Made by a program: the position numbers and the translations under genes | Assembly (NCBI GenBank): GCA_963847675.1 | Contig: CAWKAP010000011.1 | Span: 124,001 to 188,000 of the forward strand | Direction: 5' to 3' | Origin: JADJWR01 sp963847675 | Lineage (GTDB): Bacteria; Pseudomonadota; Gammaproteobacteria; Burkholderiales; Burkholderiaceae_F | Length of the DNA stretch: 64,000 nucleotides | Notes under the pieces: model-generated | Seen by the model: only the letters and a program-made list of their open reading frames with translations | Told to the model about the DNA's origin: nothing | The model's database searches: none | Shown: positions 37,452-46,262 of the stretch, piece after piece | Layout of the letters: each line of letters begins with the position of its first letter | How positions within the stretch are numbered: the first letter of the stretch is position 1

Positions 37452-38622
37452 ACTTGCTGAGCGTGCGCATCGCGCGGGTCAGGCCCTCGAGCGTCAGCGG
37501 GTACATGCGGTCGCCCACCAGCTGGCGCACCAGCGCGATCGACTGCCGGTACTGCCACAGGCCCTCGGGCTCGGGGTTGATCCAGACGTGCCTGGGGAAG
37601 TGCTGCGTGAAGCGCTGCAGCCACACCGCCCCGGCCTCCGGATTGTTGTGCTCCACCGAGCCGCCCGGCTGCAGGACCTCGAAGGGACTCATCGTCGCGT
37701 CGCCGACGAAGATCAGCTTGTAATCGGGGTTGTACTTGCGCAGCACGTCGACGGTGTCGAACTTCTCGGCGAAGCGGCGCCGGTTGTTGCGCCACAGCCG
37801 CTCGTAGACGCAGTTGTGGAAATAGTAGAACTCGAGATGCTTGAACTCCGCCTTGGTCGCCGAGAACAGCTCCTCGACGCGCTTGATGTGCTCGTCCATC
37901 GTGCCGCCGACATCGAGCAGCATCAGCACCTTCACCGCGTTGTGCCGCTCGGGCACCAGCTTGAGGTCGAGCCAGCCGGCGTTCCTGGCCGTCGATTCGA
38001 TCGTGTCGTGCAGGTCGAGCTCGAGGTCGGCGCCTTCGCGCGCGAAGCGGCGCAGCCGTCGCAGCGCGACCTTGATGTTGCGCGTGCCCAGTTCGACCTG
38101 GTCGTCGTAGTCGCGGTAGGCGCGCGCCTCCCAGACCTTGACCGCGCTCTTGTTGCCCTTGCCGGGGCCGCCGATGCGGATGCCCTCGGGGTTGCGCCCG
38201 CCGTGGCCGAACGGCGAGGTTCCGCCCGACCCGATCCACTTGTTGCCGCCGTGGTGCGCGCCGTCCTGCTCCTCGAGCCGCTTGCGGAACTCCTCCATCA
38301 GCCGGTCGAAGCCGAGCTTCTCCAGTCGCGCCAGCTCTTCCGGCGTGAACTCGCGCTCGAGGAGGTCCTTGAACCACTCGTCGGGAATCTCCCGGGTGAG
38401 GCCGACCGTCGTCTGCACGCCGTTGAAGAACTCGCCGAAAGCGCGGTCGAACTTGTCGAAGTTCGCCTCGTCCTTGACCAGCGTGGCGCGCGACAGGAAG
38501 TAGAACTCGTCGATCGACGGCCGGATGACGTCCTTCTTCAGTGCCGCGAGCAGGGTCAGCAGCTCGTTGATCGACACCGGCAGTCGCGCGGCGCGCAGGT
38601 GGTAGAAGAAGCCGATCAGCAC
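37450..38622 (-). CDS. CoxE-like VWA-domain protein
   Basis: A 390-residue protein of the CoxE/VWA type. The C-terminal von Willebrand A domain carries the metal-adhesion variant LMLLDVGGTMDEH, usual for this group in place of DxSxS. The N-terminal FFYHLRAARLPVSINELL is the family's opening block. Such proteins work with MoxR AAA+ ATPases, probably in metal-cofactor insertion or protein remodelling. A MoxR gene lies about 0.7 kb upstream on the same strand with an acetyltransferase between. Confidence 0.85.
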   Translation of the reverse strand: MLIGFFYHLRAARLPVSINELLTLLAALKKDVIRPSIDEFYFLSRATLVKDEANFDKFDRAFGEFFNGVQTTVGLTREIPDEWFKDLLEREFTPEELARLEKLGFDRLMEEFRKRLEEQDGAHHGGNKWIGSGGTSPFGHGGRNPEGIRIGGPGKGNKSAVKVWEARAYRDYDDQVELGTRNIKVALRRLRRFAREGADLELDLHDTIESTARNAGWLDLKLVPERHNAVKVLMLLDVGGTMDEHIKRVEELFSATKAEFKHLEFYYFHNCVYERLWRNNRRRFAEKFDTVDVLRKYNPDYKLIFVGDATMSPFEVLQPGGSVEHNNPEAGAVWLQRFTQHFPRHVWINPEPEGLWQYRQSIALVRQLVGDRMYPLTLEGLTRAMRTLSK

Positions 38623-38705
38623 GTCAGTGGCGCCCGGCCGCCCGCAGCCACGGACAGCCCCATCGGGGGGCAGCGAGCGAGAGCGAGCGTGGGGGTCGTT
38701 TCATC

Positions 38706-39302
38706 TCAGCCCCGGTGCCGCGCCAGGCGCAGCTCGAGATGCCGTTTCACGTCGCGCCACTCGGCGGCGAGGATGCTGTAGATCACCGTGTCGCGCACCG
38801 TGCCGTCGCGCCGCGCGGCGTGGTGGCGGATCACGCCGTCCTTCTTCGCGCCGAGCGCCTCGATCGCGGCCTGCGAGCCGAAGTTGAAATTGTCGGTGCG
38901 CAGTCCGACCACCTGGCAGCCGAGGGTCTCGAAGGCGTGGCCGAGCAGCAGCCACTTGCAGGCGGTGTTGACGTGCGTCTTCTGGCAGCGCCGCGCGTAC
39001 CACGTGTAGCCGATCTCGACCCGGTCGATCGAGGGCACGATGTCGTGGTAGCGCGTCGAGCCGACGATGCTGCCGCTGGCCAGGTCGCGCACCGCCCACG
39101 GCAGCATGTGGCCGGCGTCCTGCCCGGCGTGCGCCGCCGAGATGTAGGCGTGCGCTTCCTCGGGCGACGGTACCGAGGTGAACCACAGCCGCCACAGTTC
39201 GCCGTCGCCGGCCGCGGCGACGAGCCCGTCGTGGTGCTCGCGCAGCAGCGGCTCGAGCCGTACGCCGTGGCCTTCGAGCGTGACGGGAGCGGGAACGATC
39301 AT
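38706..39302 (-). CDS. GNAT family N-acetyltransferase (RimJ/RimL-like)
   Basis: A 198-residue acetyltransferase. VRLEPLLREHHDGLVAAA is the N-terminal RimJ/L-like block and IGYTWYARRCQKTHVNTACK the acetyl-CoA loop region, ending with NFGSQAAIEALGAKKDG, where the asparagine/serine pair is conserved. Similar proteins acetylate protein N-termini or small amines. ATG 39302 was preferred to the TTG at 39314. It lies between the MoxR and VWA genes on one strand, though a functional link is not obvious. Confidence 0.8.
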   Translation of the reverse strand: MIVPAPVTLEGHGVRLEPLLREHHDGLVAAAGDGELWRLWFTSVPSPEEAHAYISAAHAGQDAGHMLPWAVRDLASGSIVGSTRYHDIVPSIDRVEIGYTWYARRCQKTHVNTACKWLLLGHAFETLGCQVVGLRTDNFNFGSQAAIEALGAKKDGVIRHHAARRDGTVRDTVIYSILAAEWRDVKRHLELRLARHRG

Positions 39303-39354
39303 CGGGAGACGCAACCGGTTGCCGGACCTCGCCGCAGCGCAGGCCGCTCCGCCC

Positions 39355-40218
39355 TCAGCGGTTCTGCCGCGCCATGAACACGAGCCGCTCGAACAGGTGC
39401 ATGTCCTGCTCGTTCTTCAGCAGCGCGCCGGCAAGCGGCGGCACGAACAGCTTGTCGTCCTTGGCGCGCAGCGCTTCGGGCGGAATCTGCTCGGCGACGA
39501 GAAGCTTGAGCCAGTCGAGCAGCTCGGATGTCGACGGCTTCTTCTTCAGGCCCGGCACCTCGCGCAGGGCGAAGAACGTGGCCATCGCGTTGCCCAGCAG
39601 TTCGCGGCGCAGGCCGGGGTAGTGAACGTCGACGATCGACTGCATCGTTTCCTTGGTCGGGAAGCGGATGTAGTGGAAGAAGCAGCGGCGCAGGAATGCG
39701 TCCGGCAGCTCCTTCTCGTTGTTCGAGGTGATCACCACCAGCGGGCGATGGCGCGCACGGACCGTCTGCCGCGTTTCGTAGACGTAGAACTCCATCCGGT
39801 CGAGTTCGCGCAGCAGGTCGTTGGGGAACTCGATGTCGGCCTTGTCGATCTCGTCGATCAGGAGCACCGTCCGGGCTTCGGACTCGAACGCCTGCCACAG
39901 CACGCCGCGGACGATGTAGTTGGCGATGTCGTGCACGCGGCCGTCGCCGAGCTGCGAGTCGCGCAGCCGGCTGACCGCGTCGTACTCGTACAGGCCCTGC
40001 TGCGCCTTGGTGGTCGACTTGATGTGCCAGGCGAGCAGCGGCAGGTCGAGCGCACGCGCCACCTCCTCGGCCAGCATGGTCTTGCCGGTGCCCGGCTCGC
40101 CCTTGATCAGCAGCGGCCGCTGCAGGGTCAGCGCGGCGTTGACGGCGAGCTTCAGGTCGTCGGTGGCGACGTACGTGTCGGTGCCGTCGAAGCGGGCGGC
40201 GGCAGGAGAACGGGACAT
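39355..40218 (-). CDS. MoxR-family AAA+ ATPase
   Basis: A 287-residue AAA+ protein. Walker A is GEPGTGKTMLAEE near residue 40, Walker B LLIDEIDKADIEFPND, and sensor 1 VVITSNNEKELPDAFLRR. It is predicted to act as a chaperone-like motor with the CoxE-like VWA protein encoded downstream, as this pairing is widely conserved in Burkholderiales. The target complex is not encoded nearby. It is divergent from two cytochrome c genes, with a strong dyad between. Confidence 0.9.
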   Translation of the reverse strand: MSRSPAAARFDGTDTYVATDDLKLAVNAALTLQRPLLIKGEPGTGKTMLAEEVARALDLPLLAWHIKSTTKAQQGLYEYDAVSRLRDSQLGDGRVHDIANYIVRGVLWQAFESEARTVLLIDEIDKADIEFPNDLLRELDRMEFYVYETRQTVRARHRPLVVITSNNEKELPDAFLRRCFFHYIRFPTKETMQSIVDVHYPGLRRELLGNAMATFFALREVPGLKKKPSTSELLDWLKLLVAEQIPPEALRAKDDKLFVPPLAGALLKNEQDMHLFERLVFMARQNR

Positions 40219-40272
40219 GAGTCGTTGTCCAGGGAAAAGACCGAGGCCAGTATACGTAGACGCGACTGCGGG

Positions 40273-40310
40273 GCCCCCCGCGGCGGCAGGTTGGACTGGC
40301 CGCGGGGGGC
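40273..40310. repeat. Perfect 11-bp inverted repeat in the moxR/cytochrome intergenic region
   Basis: GCCCCCCGCGG at 40273-40283 and CCGCGGGGGGC at 40300-40310 are exact reverse complements around a 16-base loop. The loop contains TTGGAC, a possible -35 element of the downstream cytochrome promoter. It could be an operator or a cruciform-forming site, and too little is visible to choose. Confidence 0.6.
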
Positions 40311-40321
40311 TCCGCTAGAAT
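40291..40321 (+). promoter_or_regulatory. Putative sigma70 promoter of the cytochrome c pair
   Basis: TTGGAC at 40291-40296 and TAGAAT at 40316-40321 have a 19-base spacer, slightly long. TAGAAT followed by a GC-rich start region recurs ahead of other genes in this window (for example 55973-55978), which supports the -10 call. Confidence 0.4.
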
Positions 40322-40389
40322 CCGCGCGTTTTTTTGCCGCCGCGGCCCGATCGGCATTGCGTCGCTAGCGGTCTCCGGCAATCCTCGAC

Positions 40390-40740
40390 ATGGACCTGCG
40401 CGCAATGAAGCGACTTCTTTTCGTACTGGCCGCCGCGGCCGCATCGACGGCCCACGCGCAGCAGCCGGCTGCCGGCGGCGACGCGAGCGCGGCCCAGCCG
40501 TACATTTCGATGTGCACCGGGTGTCATTCGATCCCCGGCTACCAGTCGTCGTTCCCGCGCGTCTACCGCGTGCCCAAGATCGGCGGCCAGTCCGCGGGAT
40601 ACATCGAAGCGGCGTTGCGCGGCTATGCGAAGGGCGAGCGCAGCCACCCGACCATGAACGGCATCGCCAAAACGCTGACCGACAAGCAGATCGCCGATAT
40701 CGCCGCCTACTACGCCGAGCGCGGCGCGGCGTCCAGATGA
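40390..40740 (+). CDS. Exported class I cytochrome c
   Basis: A 116-residue periplasmic monohaem cytochrome with a signal peptide (KRLLFVLAAAAASTAHA), the haem-binding CTGCH near residue 43 and a distal methionine in HPTMNGIAKTL. It resembles one half of cytochrome c4-type proteins. A second ATG at 40405 would remove five residues and give a more typical signal peptide start. It overlaps by four bases or lies just upstream of another small cytochrome, so the two probably act together in electron transfer to a terminal oxidase. Confidence 0.85.
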   Translation: MDLRAMKRLLFVLAAAAASTAHAQQPAAGGDASAAQPYISMCTGCHSIPGYQSSFPRVYRVPKIGGQSAGYIEAALRGYAKGERSHPTMNGIAKTLTDKQIADIAAYYAERGAASR

Positions 40741-40754
40741 GCGGAGCGAAAACG

Positions 40755-41081
40755 ATGATGAAGCAGATTCTCGTGGCGACCCTTGCCGCCGCCGCCGCCC
40801 AGGGCGCAGCGGCCGCCGATCCGGCCGCCGGCGCCAGGATCGCCGACGCGCAGTGCGCCGCCTGCCATGGCAAGGACGGCAAGACGCCGACCGACCCCAG
40901 CTATCCGAAGATCGCCGGCCAGTACTCCGATTACCTGCTCAAGGCGCTCAACGACTATCACACCGGCGCGCGCAAGAACCCCATCATGGGCGCGATCGCC
41001 AAGCCGCTCAGCAAGAGCGACATGCAGAACCTGGCCGCGTATTTCGCCGCGCTGCCGGGGCCGCTGACCCATCGCAAGTAG
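40755..41081 (+). CDS. Exported class I cytochrome c
   Basis: A 108-residue monohaem cytochrome with a signal peptide (KQILVATLAAAAAQGAAAA), CAACH near residue 34 and a likely axial methionine in KNPIMGAIAKPL. ATG 40755 was chosen over 40737 because GGAG lies eight bases upstream. Its sequence pattern matches the preceding gene, and together they look like a split two-haem cytochrome c4. Confidence 0.85.
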   Translation: MMKQILVATLAAAAAQGAAAADPAAGARIADAQCAACHGKDGKTPTDPSYPKIAGQYSDYLLKALNDYHTGARKNPIMGAIAKPLSKSDMQNLAAYFAALPGPLTHRK

Positions 41082-41131
41082 CGCGGCAGCCGAAACCGAA
41101 CCCGGGCGCGGCGCCTGCCGGGCGCCCGTTC

Positions 41132-41575
41132 TCACTTCGCCGCACGGCGCTTCAGGCAGTCGAGGTAGGCGGCGCCGATCGCGTCGGTGTCGGCGGGCAG
41201 GGCGCTGCGCTGCGCGCTCCACACGATCTCGCCCAGGCACTCCATCGCCTCGTGCGCCGCGTCGTGCGCGTCACCGGACCGCTCGGCCAGGCGGCGGAAC
41301 GCGGCAACGATGCCCGGCGGCTGATCGATCGAAAGCTGCTCCTCGAGCGCGAGGTGCATCGACAGGTGCAGGAACGGATTGCCCACGCCTCGCTCGACCG
41401 TGAAATCTTCCGCCAGCGCGCGCGCCTCGTCGGCGAGCCACCCGTGATACTCCGGGTGGACGGCAATCCACTTCAGCGCGGTTGCCTCGAGCGGCGTCAG
41501 CACGCTGCCCTCGGCGTGCTTGCGCCACACCGCGCAGAAGAAGCGGCGCACATCGTCGCGTGACGGGTTGAACAT
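41132..41575 (-). CDS. DUF1841 family protein
   Basis: A 147-residue cytoplasmic protein beginning MFNPSRDDVRRFFCAVW, the conserved N-terminus of DUF1841, followed by LTPLEATALKWIAVHPEYH and the histidine-rich HLSMHLALEEQLSIDQP. Function is unknown. Its ATG shares two bases with the ATG of the EamA transporter on the other strand (CATG at 41573-41576), an unusual head-to-head arrangement. Confidence 0.88.
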   Translation of the reverse strand: MFNPSRDDVRRFFCAVWRKHAEGSVLTPLEATALKWIAVHPEYHGWLADEARALAEDFTVERGVGNPFLHLSMHLALEEQLSIDQPPGIVAAFRRLAERSGDAHDAAHEAMECLGEIVWSAQRSALPADTDAIGAAYLDCLKRRAAK

Positions 41576-42476
41576 GACGGACCTGGCCTTCAGCGGATCG
41601 CGCGCGCAGCGGCAGGGTGCGCTGCTGGTGGCCGTGTCCGCCGCCGCTTTCGGCGCCCTGCCGATCTTCGCCCGGCTGTCGTATGACGCCGGTGCCGATC
41701 TGTACGGCATCTTAGTGTCGCGCTTCGCGATCGGCGCCGCCGTCCTGGCACTGATCGCACTGGCGCGCGGCGCGCGCTGGCCGCGCGGCCGGACCCTGCT
41801 CGCGGTGCTGGCAATGGGCGCGCTCGGCTACACGGGGCAGTCCTTTCTCTACTTCAGCGCGCTCAGGCACGCCGACGCCAGCCTGGTGGCGCTGCTGCTG
41901 TACTCGTTTCCGTTCATCGTCGCCCTGCTGGCGGCGGCGTTCCTCGGCGAGCGTCTCGACGCGGCGCGCATTGCCGCGCTCGTGCTGGCCGGCGCCGGAC
42001 TGGCGATGACCATCGGCGGCGGCAGGGGCGAACCGCTCGGCATCGTCCTCGGACTGGGCGCGGCACTGGTCTACGCCGTGTACATCGTGGTCGGCAGCCG
42101 CGTGCTGAGCGACACCGATCCGATCGCCGCAAGCAGCCTGATCTGCGCCGCGGCGGCAGCGAGCTACGGGCTGATCGCCGCCGGAAGGGCGCTTGCCGGC
42201 ACCGGCCCGACCTGGCCCGTGACGGCGGCCGGCTGGCTGCCGCTGGTCGCGCTGGCGCTGGTCAGCACCGTGCTGGCCATCGCCACGTTCTTCGCCGGGC
42301 TGCGCCGGCTCGGCGCCACGCTGACGTCGGTGCTTTCCACGCTCGAGCCGGTGGTCAGCGTGGCGCTGGCCGCCGCGGTCCTCGCGGAGCGGATCGGCCC
42401 GCTGCAGGCCTTCGGCGGTGCGATCGTGATCGGTACCGCGATCTGGCTGGCGCTGCGGCCGCCGCCGCGCGCCTGA
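41574..42476 (+). CDS. DMT/EamA family transporter
   Basis: A 300-residue ten-helix transporter with two EamA halves; the first helix is GALLVAVSAAAFGALPIFA. The substrate is unknown. The start at 41574 overlaps the oppositely oriented DUF1841 start codon; ATG 41520 inside that gene is the only upstream alternative. Its promoter must therefore lie within the DUF1841 coding region. It is convergent with nth, with only four bases between the stop codons. Confidence 0.8.
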   Translation: MTDLAFSGSRAQRQGALLVAVSAAAFGALPIFARLSYDAGADLYGILVSRFAIGAAVLALIALARGARWPRGRTLLAVLAMGALGYTGQSFLYFSALRHADASLVALLLYSFPFIVALLAAAFLGERLDAARIAALVLAGAGLAMTIGGGRGEPLGIVLGLGAALVYAVYIVVGSRVLSDTDPIAASSLICAAAAASYGLIAAGRALAGTGPTWPVTAAGWLPLVALALVSTVLAIATFFAGLRRLGATLTSVLSTLEPVVSVALAAAVLAERIGPLQAFGGAIVIGTAIWLALRPPPRA

Positions 42477-42480
42477 CCCC

Positions 42481-43122
42481 TCAGCCCGGGGCCGGCGTCT
42501 TCGGCCGGTACTCGCACCACGGCGCAATCGTGCAGCGCCAGCATTCGGGCCGGCGCGCCTTGCACACGTAGCGGCCGTGCAGGATCAGCCAGTGGTGCGC
42601 GTCCTTGCGGAACTCGTCGGGAACGAATTTCTCCAGCCTGCGCTCGACCTCGTCGACGTTGCGGCCCGGCGCGAGCCCGGTGCGGTTGGCGACGCGGAAG
42701 ATGTGCGTGTCCACGGCGATCGTCGGTTCGCCGAAGGCGGTGTTCAGCACCACGTTCGCCGTCTTGCGGCCGACGCCGGGCAATGCCTCGAGCTGCGCGC
42801 GGCTGCGCGGCACTTCGCCATCGTGCTGCTCGAGCAGGATCTGCGCCAGCCGTGCCACGTTCCTCGCCTTGGTGCGGTACAGGCCGATCGACTGGATGTA
42901 GGGCACCAGACCTTCCTCGCCGAGCGCGGCGATTTCCGCCGGCGTGCTCGCCACGGCGAACAGCCTGCGCGTGGCCAGGTTGACGCTGCGATCGGTCGCC
43001 TGCGCGGAGAGCACGACCGCCACCAGCAGCTCGAAAGGCGTGCGGTACTCCAGTTCGGTCGCGGGCGCGGGATTGGCGCTGCGCAGCTCGGCGAAGATCG
43101 CCTGACGCTTCTGCGGGTTCAT
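42481..43122 (-). CDS. nth: Endonuclease III (DNA glycosylase/AP lyase)
   Basis: A 213-residue base-excision repair enzyme that removes oxidised pyrimidines and cuts the abasic site. The helix-hairpin-helix LPGVGRKTANVVLNTAFG contains the catalytic lysine, and VDTHIFRVANR the catalytic aspartate. The C-terminal CKARRPECWRCTIAPWC supplies four cysteines for a 4Fe-4S cluster. The start overlaps the end of rnfB by four bases, a common arrangement in betaproteobacteria. Confidence 0.95.
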   Translation of the reverse strand: MNPQKRQAIFAELRSANPAPATELEYRTPFELLVAVVLSAQATDRSVNLATRRLFAVASTPAEIAALGEEGLVPYIQSIGLYRTKARNVARLAQILLEQHDGEVPRSRAQLEALPGVGRKTANVVLNTAFGEPTIAVDTHIFRVANRTGLAPGRNVDEVERRLEKFVPDEFRKDAHHWLILHGRYVCKARRPECWRCTIAPWCEYRPKTPAPG

Positions 43123-43781
43123 CGTGGTGTGCCCGACGCGGCCTGGCGGCGGGCGCGGGCCCGTTCGATCGCGGCCCGCACCACGGCCTTCTTCCGGTCC
43201 ACCTCTTCGGGTGCGAGGTCGTCGCGGGTGTCGAGTTCGTCGAGCTTGGCGAGCGCCTTGGCGGCGAGCCGCTCGTCGCGCTGCGCCTGCTCGCGCACCA
43301 GGCGCAGCTTGCGCGCGGCGAAGCGCGCTCGCGCCGCCTCGGCATCGGCGGTCGTCCACGCCCGCGGCGGCTCGACCGGCACCATCGCGATGCAGTCCAT
43401 CGGACACGGCGGCAGGCACAGGTCGCAGCCGGTGCAGGCGGCCGCAAGCACGGTGTGCATCATCTTCGGCGCGCCGACGATCGCGTCGACCGGGCAGGCC
43501 TGGATGCACAGCGTGCAGCCGATGCACAGCGGCTCGTCGATCACCGCCACGTGCAGCGGCTTCTCGGCACCGTTGGCCGGGTTCAGCGGCAACGGCGGCC
43601 GATGCAGCAGTCCGGCGAGCCGGGCAATGCCGGCCGCGCCGCCGGGCGGGCACTGGTTGATCTGCGCCTGCCCGTCGGCGATCGCCTCCGCATACGGACG
43701 GCAGCCCGCATAGCCGCACTTGGTGCACTGGGTCTGCGGCAGCAGCGCATCGATCCGGTCGGCAAGGGGGGCGGCACTCAT
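43119..43781 (-). CDS. rnfB: RnfB-like electron-transport iron-sulfur protein
   Basis: A 220-residue protein. The N-terminal CTKCGYAGC plus a later cysteine (INQCPPGG) forms the 4Fe-4S domain of RnfB. Two ferredoxin motifs follow, CIGCTLCIQACPVDAI and CTGCDLCLPPCPMDCI. It lacks the N-terminal membrane anchor of full Rnf subunits, and no other rnf genes are near, so it probably serves as a soluble electron carrier, perhaps for the neighbouring Nth cluster. The C-terminal 80 residues are a charged helix. Confidence 0.85.
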   Translation of the reverse strand: MSAAPLADRIDALLPQTQCTKCGYAGCRPYAEAIADGQAQINQCPPGGAAGIARLAGLLHRPPLPLNPANGAEKPLHVAVIDEPLCIGCTLCIQACPVDAIVGAPKMMHTVLAAACTGCDLCLPPCPMDCIAMVPVEPPRAWTTADAEAARARFAARKLRLVREQAQRDERLAAKALAKLDELDTRDDLAPEEVDRKKAVVRAAIERARARRQAASGTPR

Positions 43782-43887
43782 CGCGCGGAATGTAACGTCT
43801 GCGCGGCCGGGCAGCGGTCGGTTTCCTGCACCACACTGCGGACGCCGCGCGGTCCGCCGGAATCACGCCGGCGGTGGCGCGTGACCG

Positions 43888-45129
43888 CTATGGCGCGTCG
43901 TGCGCCCGGATGAAATCGCGCACGCGCGGGCAGATCATTTCGCGCCAGCGGCGGCCGGAGAAGATGCCGTAGTGGCCGGCGCCCTCGGCGGTGAGATGCT
44001 GCTTCATGCGCTTCGGAAGCGCCGAGCACAGGTCGTGCGCGGCCTGCGTCTGGCCGCTGCCGGAGATGTCGTCGAGTTCGCCTTCGACCGTGAACAGCGC
44101 CACCGTGCGGATGTCCTGCGGACGCACGCGCTTGCCGCGCACCTCCCACGTGCCCTTCGGCAGCCGGTGCTCCTGGAACACGATCCGGATCGTGTCGAGG
44201 TAGTACTCGGCGGGCAGGTCGATCACCGCGTTGTACTCGTCGTAGAAACTGCGGTGCGCCTCGACGTCGTCGAGGTCGCCCTTGACCAGGTCGAGGTAGT
44301 AATCCCAGTGCGAGTTCAGGTGCCGGTCGGGGTTCATCGCCACGAACCCGGCGTGCTGCAGGAAGCCCGGGTACACCTTGCGCAGGTAGCCGGGGTGCGA
44401 CGACGGCACGGTGAAGATCACGTTGTTCTCGAACCAGCCGTGGTTCTTGCGGATCGCCAGCGCGTTGACCTGGGTCGGATTGCGCCGCGAGTCGATTGGC
44501 CCGCCCATCATCGTCATCGAGCGTGGCAGGTGCGGGTCGTCGTCGGTGGCCATCAGCGAGATCGCCGCCAGCACCGGCACCGTCGGCTGGCACACCGAGA
44601 TCACGTGGACGTCGGGCCCGAGCAGGCCGATGAACTCGCGCACGTAGTCGACGTAGTCGTCGAGGTGAAACGGCCCCCTGGACACCGGCACCAGGCGCGC
44701 GTCGGTCCAGTCGGTGATCCACACGTCGTGTTCGGAAAGCATCGCGCGCACGGTGTCGCGCAGCAGCGTGGCGTGGTGGCCCGACAGCGGCGCGACGATC
44801 AGCACGCGCGGGTCGGCGGCGCGTCTCGCCTGTTTGCCCGCGAACTGGCGCCGGAAGTGCAGCAGCCGGCAGAACGGCTTCTCGAGGTCGATCTCCTCGA
44901 CCACCGGCACCGCGGTGCCTTCGACCGTGGTTTCCTTGAGGCCGAACTCGGGTTTGTCGTAGCGCTTGCCCAGCCGGTGCAGCAGGTCGTAGCCGGCGGC
45001 GAGCCGGCGCGACATCGGCGTGTAGGCGAGCGGACTGTACGGGCTGGTGAACAGTTCCGAGGTCGCCTGGGCCCACACCGACAGCGGGTTCATCAGGCGC
45101 CGCTGCAGTTCATGCAGGTGGTAGAGCAA
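43888..45129 (-). CDS. phaZ: Intracellular polyhydroxybutyrate depolymerase
   Basis: A 413-residue enzyme that mobilises stored PHB. The nucleophile is the cysteine in VISVCQPTVPV near residue 183, typical of intracellular PhaZ enzymes, which use cysteine instead of serine. The catalytic aspartate and histidine lie in FTVEGELDDISG and GAGHYGIFSG. The N-terminus MLYHLHELQRRLMNPL is strongly conserved. It stands alone on the minus strand; the 185 bases upstream to fpr hold no clear promoter. With the granule protein at 60395 it indicates a PHB-storing organism. Confidence 0.93.
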   Translation of the reverse strand: MLYHLHELQRRLMNPLSVWAQATSELFTSPYSPLAYTPMSRRLAAGYDLLHRLGKRYDKPEFGLKETTVEGTAVPVVEEIDLEKPFCRLLHFRRQFAGKQARRAADPRVLIVAPLSGHHATLLRDTVRAMLSEHDVWITDWTDARLVPVSRGPFHLDDYVDYVREFIGLLGPDVHVISVCQPTVPVLAAISLMATDDDPHLPRSMTMMGGPIDSRRNPTQVNALAIRKNHGWFENNVIFTVPSSHPGYLRKVYPGFLQHAGFVAMNPDRHLNSHWDYYLDLVKGDLDDVEAHRSFYDEYNAVIDLPAEYYLDTIRIVFQEHRLPKGTWEVRGKRVRPQDIRTVALFTVEGELDDISGSGQTQAAHDLCSALPKRMKQHLTAEGAGHYGIFSGRRWREMICPRVRDFIRAHDAP

Positions 45130-45314
45130 GCCGCCCTCCGCTCGACATGTACGTCCTGGTGGCCCCGGGTTGCCGACTGCTGCGACCGACGCTCACCCGG
45201 GATCGATGCGGCCGACGCCACCCGGGACCTCGCTGCAGCAGGCACGAGGACAAGTGGTCAGGCCAATCGGCTGCGCGAGCATAGCCGATGCGGTGCCCGC
45301 TGCGACGAGGTTTC

Positions 45315-46115
45315 CTACCAGTAGTTCTCGACCGCCAGGTGGCCCGGCGCGCCGCGGCGCGAGGTCGTGTAGCCGCGGGCGGCGAGCAGCTTGCGCGTGT
45401 CGTCGACCATTTCCGGATTGCCGCAGATCATGATCCGCGAGCGTGCGTGATCGAGTCGCAGGCCGACCTGCGCTTCGACGGAACCGTCCTCGATTGCCGC
45501 CGGGATCCGGCCCGCGAGCGCGCCCGGCACGGCGGCGCGGGTGACCGCCTGCACGTAATGAAGCTTGCCGGCCATCGGCGCGAACAGTTCGTGGCGGCGG
45601 AATCCCTCGATGGCCTCGGCGTAGGCGAGTTCGTTCGGGTAGCGCACGCTGTGCACGACGATGAGGTTCTCGTACAGCTCCCAGGTACGTGGGTCCCACA
45701 ATATCGAGATGAAAGGCGCCAGCCCGGTGCCGGTGGACAGCATCCACAGGTCGGCGCCGCCTTCGAACCTGTCGAGCGTCAGGAAGCCGTAGTTGGTCTT
45801 CTCAACGTACACCGTGTCGCCGACCTTCAGCCGCGCGAGTTCGGAGGTGAACTCGCCGCCCGGCACGACGATCGAGTAGAACTCGAGGTGCTCGTCGTAG
45901 TCGGCCGAAACGATCGAGTAGGCGCGCCAGGCGATCTTCTCGCCTGACGGGTTCTTCGGATTGTTCGGATCGGGCTTCTTCACGCCGAGGCGGGCGAACT
46001 GGCCGGGCACGAAGCGGAAGCCCTTGAAGCGGGTGAGGCGGAAGGAAAAGAGGTTCGGCGCCCACGGATGGATCCAGAGGATCTTCTCCGCGGTGTATTT
46101 GTCGGGGGCGACCAT
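45315..46115 (-). CDS. fpr: Ferredoxin/flavodoxin--NADP+ reductase
   Basis: A 266-residue FAD enzyme moving electrons between NADPH and ferredoxin. The FAD-binding RAYSIVSADYDEHLEFYSIV and the nucleotide-binding STGTGLAPFISILWDP are family motifs; the C-terminus ends in VENYW, a stacking aromatic position typical of bacterial Fpr. A gene for a 7Fe-type ferredoxin lies 147 bases upstream on the same strand and could be its partner. Length matches the family. Confidence 0.92.
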   Translation of the reverse strand: MVAPDKYTAEKILWIHPWAPNLFSFRLTRFKGFRFVPGQFARLGVKKPDPNNPKNPSGEKIAWRAYSIVSADYDEHLEFYSIVVPGGEFTSELARLKVGDTVYVEKTNYGFLTLDRFEGGADLWMLSTGTGLAPFISILWDPRTWELYENLIVVHSVRYPNELAYAEAIEGFRRHELFAPMAGKLHYVQAVTRAAVPGALAGRIPAAIEDGSVEAQVGLRLDHARSRIMICGNPEMVDDTRKLLAARGYTTSRRGAPGHLAVENYW

Positions 46116-46262
46116 GGGTCAGGCGTTCAAGGTGTACGCGACGCTTTGCGTCGCACGTGCACCTTGAAGCGGAAAAGTTGGCGCGGCGGGCTTGGGGCGG
46201 CCCGGCGCCCGCCGCGATGTACAAGTGCCACGAAAAGGCGCGCCCCGCAGCGTCGGGCCCGA

